Origin: Gammaproteobacteria bacterium
GTDB taxonomy: Bacteria; Pseudomonadota; Gammaproteobacteria; Xanthomonadales; Wenzhouxiangellaceae
Direction: 5' to 3'
DNA length: 63,026 nucleotides
NCBI GenBank assembly: GCA_018819105.1
Contig: JAHJQV010000038.1
Span: forward strand, 1-63,026
Below the pieces are notes generated by a model. It ran no database searches. It saw only the letters and a list, made by a program, of their open reading frames with translations, and was not told the origin of the DNA. Positions 57,182 through 63,026 of the stretch are shown here, one piece after another (within the stretch, counting starts at the first letter, position 1; the number at the start of each line of letters is the position of its first letter). The position numbers were made by a program, and so were the translations under genes.

Positions 57182-58827
57182 GCCGGCACCCCGGACGGTG
57201 TGTGCTGCGCATCCCGCTGATGCTCATGTTCGGACAGAAGACTGGCAGCAATCTCAGCGGCAATGGCGGCATCATCAAACACCAGCCGCTGATGGCCGAT
57301 CTGCTGATGGCGCTCATGGCCCTTGCCGGCGATGATGACCACATCCTCGCAGCTGGCCTGCTGCAGCGCCATCGTGATCGCCAGTCTGCGATCCGGCTGA
57401 CACTGCACCATCACCTGCGAGGCCACACCGCTGCGTATCTCGCTGATGATCTGTTCCGGTGCCTCGTGGCGTGGATTGTCGCTGGTGATGACGATGCTGT
57501 CGGCCAGCCGGCCGGCGATTTCGCCCATGCGCGCCCGTTTGCCACGATCACGATCTCCACCGCAGCCGAACACGCAAAAGAGTCGGCCGCGACAGAACTC
57601 GCGGGCACTGCCAAGCACGGTCTCCAGGGCATCCGGCGTGTGGGCATAATCAACGATGATAAGTGGCTGCTGCAGACCCGGTAGCAGCTGCATGCGCCCG
57701 GGCACCGGTTGCAGCCCCTGCAGCACGTCAGTGATGTCTGTCCAGGACCAGCCCAACTGCCCCAGCGCACCGATCACAGTGGCCAGATTATGCAAATTGA
57801 AATGTCCCAGCAGGCCGGTCTGGATCTCACCGCTTCCCCATGGTGATTGCACCTGAATGCGCATGCCGTGCCGGGTTTGCTGACGATTGGCAGCGAGGTT
57901 TCCGGACGCCACTGCCTGCACGCAGATGTCGGCTCGGTGCTGCGGCACAGTCGAGGTGGTCAGTACACGCTCACCATGGCCGAGTTGCAGCAGCTGCTGA
58001 TGCATGTTGCGGCAGTAGGGATCGTCCACGCTGACCAGCATGTGCTCCACCTCATGCTCGGTGAACAGTTTCAGCTTGGCTGCCGCATAGGCCTGCATGT
58101 TGAGGTGGTAATCCAGATGATCCTGGCTCAGATTGGTGATGGCAGCCACACTGAACCGGCACGCGCTGGTGCGTCGCTGCGCCAGCGCGTGCGAGGACGC
58201 TTCCATGGCCACCAGCTGCGGCTCAAGCTGACACAGTTTTGCCAGCCGCCACTGCAGCTGCAGCGCATCCGGGGTGGTGTGACGGCTGTCATGCAGCGCG
58301 TCCAGCAGCCCCCAGCCCAAAGTGCCGATCATGCCGCCCCGCTGCTGGCCAGACGGTGTCGGCGCGGAAACCAGTGCCGGTGCCTGCGCGAGAAAGTGGG
58401 CACAGGAGGTCTTGCCATTGGTGCCGGTGATGGCGATCACTGGCAAGCGTCGGCTGGGGTGTCCGAAAAACCTGGCACACAGCTCACCGATGGCATGCCG
58501 CAATCCGGTCACCGGTAGCACCACACCGGCACGCTGGGCCGGAATCTGCAGCTCATCGGCAGCGATGTCTGAGTCCACCAGCACCAACCCGGCACCATTG
58601 GCCAGGGCAGCGCTGATGTACTGGCCGCCATGCTGCTGGCCGCGACCGTCGTGCAGCGGATAGACCAGAAAACAGTCGCCGGCGGTGACTTCACGTGAAT
58701 CCAGGGCAATGCCGGTGACCGGGCGATCCTGCACGTGCAGCGGCAGATCAAAACCCAGACCGGCACACCATTGCGCCACCGTCAGTCGCGGCAACGACGG
58801 CAGTGTGCCGAGGCTGCGATCGATCAT
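57178..58827 (-). CDS. murE: UDP-MurNAc-L-Ala-D-Glu--meso-DAP ligase
   Basis: The 549-residue Mur ligase adds the third stem residue. DSREVTAGDCFLVYPLHDGR (43-62), ATP loop ITGTNGKTS (133-141), GTLGWGLLDA, VAMEASSHALAQRR and FGCGGDRDRGKR are visible. The amino-acid selectivity motif is DNPR at 450-453, which specifies meso-diaminopimelate rather than lysine. It is longer than E. coli MurE (495) because of several inserts. Overlaps ftsI and murF by four bases each. Confidence 0.98.
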   Translation of the reverse strand: MIDRSLGTLPSLPRLTVAQWCAGLGFDLPLHVQDRPVTGIALDSREVTAGDCFLVYPLHDGRGQQHGGQYISAALANGAGLVLVDSDIAADELQIPAQRAGVVLPVTGLRHAIGELCARFFGHPSRRLPVIAITGTNGKTSCAHFLAQAPALVSAPTPSGQQRGGMIGTLGWGLLDALHDSRHTTPDALQLQWRLAKLCQLEPQLVAMEASSHALAQRRTSACRFSVAAITNLSQDHLDYHLNMQAYAAAKLKLFTEHEVEHMLVSVDDPYCRNMHQQLLQLGHGERVLTTSTVPQHRADICVQAVASGNLAANRQQTRHGMRIQVQSPWGSGEIQTGLLGHFNLHNLATVIGALGQLGWSWTDITDVLQGLQPVPGRMQLLPGLQQPLIIVDYAHTPDALETVLGSAREFCRGRLFCVFGCGGDRDRGKRARMGEIAGRLADSIVITSDNPRHEAPEQIISEIRSGVASQVMVQCQPDRRLAITMALQQASCEDVVIIAGKGHERHQQIGHQRLVFDDAAIAAEIAASLLSEHEHQRDAQHTPSGVPA

Positions 58828-60581
58828 GGCTGCCCCCCGGAAGCTGATGGCTGTCCTCCGGAAACTGGTGCACCGGAAATGGCAGCTGGCGTGGCCGCAG
58901 CCATGCCGGCCTGCCAGTTTTCCGGCAAGCGGTCGGGCGGGATGTTGAGCAGGCGCAGGGCATCGGTCATGAACCGGCTGAACACCGGTGCTGCCACCAG
59001 ACCGCCGTAGTAATCGGTGTTGCGCGGCTTGTGAATGACCACCGCGCAGACCAGGCGTGGCTGGCTGGCCGGGGCATAACCGATGAATGAACTGATGTAG
59101 TCGTTGGAATAACCATTGACACTGGCAATGTGCGCGGTACCGGTCTTGCCGGCCACCCGGTACATCGGCACTGCCGCCAGGGTGCCGGTGCCATCTTCGG
59201 TCACCACGGTTTCCAGCATCGCGGTGATGCTGCGGGTCAGCGCCGGATCCACCACCGATGCCGGCGGCTCCGGTGTCGACATGACCAGACTGGGCCGATA
59301 CAGCAGTCCGCCATTGGCCAGCACACTGTAGGCCTGGGCCAGTTGCAGCGTGGTCACAGACAGACCATAACCATAGCCCAGCGTGGCCTGTTCCAGTGCC
59401 CGCCAGCGCTCCGGCTGGCGCAACACACCGGCCGATTCACCGGGAAACACCACGCCGGTCAGGCTGCCGAATCCGAACCGCGTCAGCACCTCGTGCAGGT
59501 GGCCGCTGTCCAGTTGCTGCGCCAAGCGCGCCATGGCGATGTTGCTGGACTTGGTCAGTACCCGGGTTGCCGTCAGCGGGCCATAGTAATGGGTGTCGGT
59601 GATGCGGTGTCCGGACACATTGTAGCCGCCGGCAGGAATGTCGAGCACGGTCTGCGGCTTCACCGCACCGGCCTGCAGCGCTGCCAGCATGATGAACGGC
59701 TTGATCACCGAACCCGGCTCGGACACATGCGTGATGGCGCGGTTGTAGCGCTGCAGCACCCGGCTCTCTTCCAGGTTGTTGGGGTTGTAGCTGGGATGGT
59801 TGACCATCGCCAGCACTTCGCCGCTGTGCACGTCCATGAGCACCAGCGAGGCCGATTCCGCAGCATGCTCCAGCATGGCCCGCTGCAGTTCCTCATAAGC
59901 CATGTACTGCAGGCGGCGATCGATGGTCAACTGCAGGGTTTCGCCGGGCTCGGCCGGTTGCAGCAGCTTGACTTCCTCCACACTGCGGCCGAGGCGATCC
60001 TTGATGACCAGTTTACGGCCAGGCTTGCCGGTCAGCTTGTCGTCGTACATGTACTCCAGGCCGGTGAGGCCGACGTCGCCGGTGCCGGTGTGACCGATGA
60101 TGTGGGCAGTGACCGCACCGTCGGGATAAAAACGGCGGTACTCACGGCGGAAGTTGACGCCGGGGGCGTCCAGCTGACGCACCTGCTCGGCCATGCCGGG
60201 CAACAGCCTGCGCCGCAGCCAGTAGAACTCGCGATCGCGCCGCTCAGCCAGCGTCAGCTGCAGTTTTTCCTCATCCCCCTCCAGAATGTCGGCCAGCGGC
60301 TTGATGTAGCCGGGATGCTTGAGCAGTTCCCGCGGCACCACCCAGACCGACTCCACCGGCGTACTCACTGCCAGCACCTCGCCGTTGCGATCGAGGATCT
60401 CGCCGCGCGTGGTGGGTATCGGTGCCTCACGCAAATACCTGGCCTCGCCCTGATCCTGGAGAAAATCCTTCTGCGTCACCTGCAGGTTGATCGCCTTCGC
60501 CAGCAGCGCCACCATGCACAGCAGAAAACACAGTGCGAACACCAGCAGGCGACGTGCGGATGGCTGCGCGGCCGCGCTCAT
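58824..60581 (-). CDS. ftsI: Septal transpeptidase FtsI (PBP3)
   Basis: A 585-residue class B penicillin-binding protein. The N-terminal helix LLVFALCFLLCMVALLAKAI anchors it; a pedestal region with PTTRGEILDRNGEVLAVSTP, MYDDKLTGKPGRKLVIKDRL and the transpeptidase follow. Active-site motifs are SVIK in EPGSVIKPFI, SSN in LTKSSNIAMARLA, and KTG in VAGKTGTAHIA. The tail is Gly/Ala/Ser/Pro-rich (GAPVSGGQPSASGGQP). It overlaps ftsL and murE by four bases each. Confidence 0.98.
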   Translation of the reverse strand: MSAAAQPSARRLLVFALCFLLCMVALLAKAINLQVTQKDFLQDQGEARYLREAPIPTTRGEILDRNGEVLAVSTPVESVWVVPRELLKHPGYIKPLADILEGDEEKLQLTLAERRDREFYWLRRRLLPGMAEQVRQLDAPGVNFRREYRRFYPDGAVTAHIIGHTGTGDVGLTGLEYMYDDKLTGKPGRKLVIKDRLGRSVEEVKLLQPAEPGETLQLTIDRRLQYMAYEELQRAMLEHAAESASLVLMDVHSGEVLAMVNHPSYNPNNLEESRVLQRYNRAITHVSEPGSVIKPFIMLAALQAGAVKPQTVLDIPAGGYNVSGHRITDTHYYGPLTATRVLTKSSNIAMARLAQQLDSGHLHEVLTRFGFGSLTGVVFPGESAGVLRQPERWRALEQATLGYGYGLSVTTLQLAQAYSVLANGGLLYRPSLVMSTPEPPASVVDPALTRSITAMLETVVTEDGTGTLAAVPMYRVAGKTGTAHIASVNGYSNDYISSFIGYAPASQPRLVCAVVIHKPRNTDYYGGLVAAPVFSRFMTDALRLLNIPPDRLPENWQAGMAAATPAAISGAPVSGGQPSASGGQP

Positions 60582-60880
60582 GAATCGTCTCCCGAGCGCT
60601 GATCAGGCTGCGTCGGCAGGGCCATCAGCAACACCTGATCCGGCGTGTGCATGGCCAGACGCTCACTGGCCAGGCGTTTGACCCGGGCGATGTTGGCCAG
60701 CGTCGACTGCTCCAGCTGCAGCCGCGAGCGCTGCATTTCCTGCTCATCCAGCTGCGCACGCACGCGTTGCAGTTCGACGAACATCTCGCGGCTTTGCTGA
60801 CGATAACTGACCACCCCCAGCATGCTGGCCGCCAGCGCCAGCACCAGCACCAGAAACACGGCGATCTGCAGCCGCGTCAT
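60578..60880 (-). CDS. ftsL: Cell division protein FtsL
   Basis: A 100-residue bitopic divisome scaffold. One transmembrane helix (IAVFLVLVLALAASMLGVVS) is followed by a coiled coil, QQSREMFVELQRVRAQLDEQ and EMQRSRLQLEQSTLANIARV, with the LASERLAMHTP end typical of FtsL. Position between rsmH and ftsI fixes the identity. It overlaps both by four bases. A partner FtsB gene is not in the window. Confidence 0.95.
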   Translation of the reverse strand: MTRLQIAVFLVLVLALAASMLGVVSYRQQSREMFVELQRVRAQLDEQEMQRSRLQLEQSTLANIARVKRLASERLAMHTPDQVLLMALPTQPDQRSGDDS

Positions 60881-61842
60881 GGCTGCGCCCCAGCGGTGGT
60901 GGGACGGTCAGCGCAATATTCGATCACCCGCAGCACGGCGCTGCGACTGCGCGGATTGCTGGCAATCTCCGCAGCCGTGGGCAGCCACTTGCCGATCAGG
61001 CGATAGTCGGGATTGTGTGCAGCAGGCTGCGGCAGCCGGCGATTGCCGACAGCGGGTCTGGCCAGCGCGTTGAAGCTGCGCTTGACGATGCGGTCCTCCA
61101 GCGAATGAAACGCCAGCACGGCCAGGCGACCGCCCGGCTCCAGCACCTGCAGTGCCTGTGTCAGCCCGCTGCGCAGCTCCTGCAGTTCATCGTTGATGAC
61201 GATGCGGATGGCCTGAAACGTACGCGTGGCAGGATGTTTCTTTTGCTTGCGGGCGGCCGGCCCGAGGCAGTCGCTGACCAGCTCGGCCAGTTCAGCGGTG
61301 GTCTGCAGTGGCCGCTGCGCACGGCGGGTGACAATGGCCCGGGCGATGGCGCCAGCGCGGCGCTCCTCGCCATAATCAAACAGCGCTTTGCGAATCTCGT
61401 CGACCGTGGCCTGCTGCAGCCACTCGGCTGCGCTCTGACCGCTGCCCGGATCCATGCGCATGTCCAGCGGACCATCGTGCATGAAACTGAACCCGCGCTC
61501 GGGCTGGTCCAGCTGCGGCGAGGACACACCCAGATCCATCATGATGCCGGCCACCTGTTCGATGCCCAGCGCGGCGAGACTGGTCTTGAGCTCACTCAGA
61601 CGCGACTGCCGGACGCAGCAACGCGGATCAGCACCAAAACGCTGATTCGCCGCTGCAATCGCCTGTGGATCACGATCAAACATGATCAGTCTGCCCTCGT
61701 CTGCGAGCATCTCCAGCAGCAAGCTGCTGTGTCCGCCTCGGCCCAGGGTCGCGTCCACGTAGTTTCCTTCCCGCCTGACGCTCAACCCGCTCATCATTTC
61801 ATCAGGCATGACCGGCTTGTGTATTGTTGTTTCCGTGCTCAT
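60877..61842 (-). CDS. rsmH: 16S rRNA (cytosine-1402-N4) methyltransferase
   Basis: A 321-residue SAM enzyme that methylates 16S rRNA C1402. HKPVMPDEMMSGLSVRREGN, YVDATLGRGGHSSLLLEML, MFDRDPQAIAAANQRFG, GIMMDLGVSSPQLDQPERGF and LAVLAFHSLEDRIVKRSFNA are all diagnostic. Length is normal. It follows mraZ by 30 bases and overlaps ftsL by four bases, being the second gene of the dcw cluster. Confidence 0.98.
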   Translation of the reverse strand: MSTETTIHKPVMPDEMMSGLSVRREGNYVDATLGRGGHSSLLLEMLADEGRLIMFDRDPQAIAAANQRFGADPRCCVRQSRLSELKTSLAALGIEQVAGIMMDLGVSSPQLDQPERGFSFMHDGPLDMRMDPGSGQSAAEWLQQATVDEIRKALFDYGEERRAGAIARAIVTRRAQRPLQTTAELAELVSDCLGPAARKQKKHPATRTFQAIRIVINDELQELRSGLTQALQVLEPGGRLAVLAFHSLEDRIVKRSFNALARPAVGNRRLPQPAAHNPDYRLIGKWLPTAAEIASNPRSRSAVLRVIEYCADRPTTAGAQP

Positions 61843-61872
61843 GCCTGTTGTATCCGTAACGCTGTCAATGCT

Positions 61873-62346
61873 CTAAAGTATTGCGAACTCCTCATCCTCA
61901 AACACATCGTCGAGTGCATCCAGATCGTCGCCGCGCATTTTCGCCAGCGCTTCCAGACTCCAGATTTCAAATCGTGTTCCCGAACCGGTGAAGCGCGCTT
62001 CACGATCCAGCCCGGCGGCATCGCGATGCTCGCTGGGCAGCAGAATGCGCCAACTGGCATCCGGCTCCAGCGGCTCAGCCATGCTCAAAAGACGCATCTT
62101 GGCGCGCTGGCGGGCGCGGGTCGGGCGAATCGGGTTGCCGTCCTGGTCACGATCCTGCAGTACGCGCTGGCAGTCTTCCTCCCAGCGCTGACGCGGATAC
62201 AGCCACAGGCAGCCATTGCTGTGCAGACTCATCGTCAGCACCAGTTGCCGATCACCGGCGCTGGCCATGTCATCGCGAAAACAGGTCGGAATGGCCAACC
62301 TGCCTTTGCTGTCGATACTGACCGGTCTGATCTTGTGAAAGAACAT
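61873..62346 (-). CDS. mraZ: Transcriptional regulator MraZ
   Basis: A 157-residue AbrB-fold DNA-binding protein that represses the dcw promoter. It shows two swapped-hairpin repeats: SIDSKGRLAIPTCFRDDM and ASWRILLPSEHRDAAGLD, with CLWLYPRQRWEEDCQRVLQD between. ATG 62346 is used; an in-frame TTG 15 bases earlier is possible. It is the first gene of the cluster, and the operator-like repeats and the promoter lie 35-101 bases upstream. The C-terminus DDLDALDDVFEDEEFAIL is acidic and slightly longer than usual. Confidence 0.97.
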   Translation of the reverse strand: MFFHKIRPVSIDSKGRLAIPTCFRDDMASAGDRQLVLTMSLHSNGCLWLYPRQRWEEDCQRVLQDRDQDGNPIRPTRARQRAKMRLLSMAEPLEPDASWRILLPSEHRDAAGLDREARFTGSGTRFEIWSLEALAKMRGDDLDALDDVFEDEEFAIL

Positions 62347-62380
62347 TTCTACGCGCTGCAACCACTATTCAACACAATTA

Positions 62381-62410
62381 CACACAAAAACCCACGATTT
62401 CCCACATTTC
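62381..62410 (-). promoter_or_regulatory. MraZ operator repeats
   Basis: Three 10-base units (62381-62390, 62391-62400, 62401-62410) carry CACA, CCCA and CCCA at the same phase, which read TGGGT and TGGGA on the minus strand with 10-base spacing. This matches the TGGGN-N5 repeat array bound by MraZ. The first unit is degenerate. It overlaps the start of the predicted transcript. Confidence 0.75.
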
Positions 62411-62418
62411 TACACGCA

Positions 62419-62447
62419 AAGATAGACCCATTTCCAGCCAGCGTCAA
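62419..62447 (-). promoter_or_regulatory. Sigma-70 type promoter for the dcw cluster
   Basis: On the minus strand TTGACG (plus coordinates 62442-62447) and TATCTT (62419-62424) are separated by exactly 17 bases. The predicted start of transcription lies about 62411, so the MraZ repeats would be bound just downstream and could block polymerase. Confidence 0.7.
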
Positions 62448-62699
62448 GCCGCATTGACGCAAACTGTTGAAATAACTTGGAACAATGGGTGGCCAGTGCA
62501 TCGGCCATGGCAGGCTGTCGGCAGACCGCGTGGCCGGCCAGTGGAGGATCAGGCCGTCAGATCAACGGCAACCGGCCGCGACAAGTTGCCGGCGGGAGAG
62601 AAGTTCAGTGCTTGTGCCCGCGCCATGACTGTCCTGGTGAGCTGCTGGCGTTCTGCATGCCATGCCGGCATGCTTGCGCGCATGAGCATGCCATGGCGC
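62448..62699. other. Non-coding interval upstream of the dcw promoter
   Basis: No gene is supported. A perfect 12-base palindrome CATGCCGGCATG lies at 62661-62672, in a stretch with several further CATG steps up to 62696. An 82-residue open frame here has no family character. Confidence 0.45.
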
Positions 62700-62883
62700 T
62701 AGCTCGCATTATTCATGTGTCGACGTCGCGAGATGCTGCCAATGCCTGTAGCTGTGGTGTTTCGCAACTGAAGGAACCGCGCGAGTACTTGACCGTACGT
62801 TCAGGATTAATGACCGAGCGAAATGGCGCAGATGCGGGTACTGGAGGCATCGCAGTAGTCGGATGCATGAATAATGCGGGCTA
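62700..62883. mobile_element. Putative MITE or insertion-sequence remnant with 18-bp inverted repeats
   Basis: Positions 62700-62717 (tagctcgcattattcatg) and 62866-62883 (catgaataatgcgggcta) are inverted copies with 17 of 18 bases pairing. Weaker similarity continues inward. The 184-base unit has no transposase or open frame. No clean target duplication is visible. It could be a non-autonomous element or a shrunken insertion sequence. Confidence 0.6.
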
Positions 62884-62920
62884 CACTAGTGTACCCCGCC
62901 GGAAATACTGTAACGTTCAG

Positions 62921-63017
62921 CGAGCCGGAAAGCGCTTAGCCGCAAGGCATGGCTCGCAGGTCATGGCCATTCCATGGCCAAGAGCCATAACACAGCGGAT
63001 GAGTGCTTTCCGGCTCG
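62921..63017. repeat. Long nested hairpin
   Basis: CGAGCCGGAAAGC (62921-62933) pairs perfectly with GCTTTCCGGCTCG (63005-63017). Inside lie CCGC/GCGG (62940-62943, 62995-62998), ATGGCTC/GAGCCAT (62949-62955, 62982-62988) and TGGCCAT/ATGGCCA (62964-62970, 62974-62980). It could be a structured RNA, a REP-type element or a second small transposable unit. Confidence 0.6.
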
Positions 63018-63026
63018 CCCTGCGGG

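Noticed and set aside
62454-62702. 82-residue open frame upstream of the dcw promoter
   Set aside because: No family features; composition is Trp/Arg-rich and it ends next to the inverted-repeat unit.
62921-63017. Integron attC site
   Set aside because: The stem-loop form is suggestive, but GTTRRRY and RYYYAAC ends are not present and no cassette array or integrase is visible.

Overview
The window reads as chromosomal DNA of a GC-rich (roughly 60 percent or more by eye), Gram-negative gammaproteobacterium. This rests on gene order: the full division and cell-wall (dcw) cluster from mraZ to lpxC followed by secA, the lptCAB-rpoN-hpf-rapZ block, pilBCD-coaE, purMN and hda all lie in arrangements familiar from Pseudomonas and Xanthomonas relatives. 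LpxC, Lpt and KdsCD genes imply lipopolysaccharide, and the DNPR motif of MurE implies meso-diaminopimelate peptidoglycan. I cannot name the genus.

Layout. 1-364: non-coding, with dispersed repeats. 365-5216 (minus): apparent operon etfB-etfA-acetoacetyl-CoA synthetase-chorismatase. 5421-8286: lipid kinase, small helical proteins, a DUF883/YqjE-like pair and a small conserved protein. 8364-12726: a lower-GC island with a 1253-residue protein of defence-gene style (nuclease-like N-terminus, long helical body), ending against the C-terminal fragment of a Type ISP restriction-modification enzyme. 12807-18286: REP-like repeats, an RND efflux pair with its TetR regulator and operator-like palindrome, and a repeat-rich spacer. 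18287-19381: fatty acid desaturase. 19472-24081: pilB, pilC, pilD, coaE. 24082-27816 (minus): DUF2066 gene, CDP-alcohol phosphatidyltransferase, PerM-type permease, hda. 27962-32065: purM, purN, DUF3108 gene, BepA-like protease. 32106-33645 (minus): ibaG, murA. 33803-40944: yrbG, kdsD, kdsC, lptC, lptA, lptB, rpoN, hpf, rapZ. 40971-44707 (minus): secA and a Nudix-ThiE fusion. 44988-45371: dciA-like gene. 45469-62346 (minus): mraZ, rsmH, ftsL, ftsI, murE, murF, mraY, ftsW, murG, murC, ddl, ftsQ, ftsA, ftsZ, lpxC. 62347-63026: mraZ promoter and operator, then a mobile-element-like inverted-repeat unit and a long nested hairpin.

How the genes work together. The envelope genes cover cytoplasmic peptidoglycan precursor synthesis (MurA, C, E, F, Ddl), the lipid steps (MraY, MurG), septal synthesis (FtsW, FtsI with FtsQ, FtsL, FtsA, FtsZ), lipid A commitment (LpxC), Kdo supply (KdsD, KdsC), LPS transport (LptA, B, C), outer-membrane quality control (BepA-like) and protein export (SecA). 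Many genes overlap by ATGA or TGATG, so translation is probably coupled. The parts furthest from textbook order are the defence-like island at 8.4-12.7 kb, the chorismatase operon and the inverted-repeat elements at the right end. mlaFEDCB, ptsN and ptsO, usually found near these LPS genes, are absent from the window.
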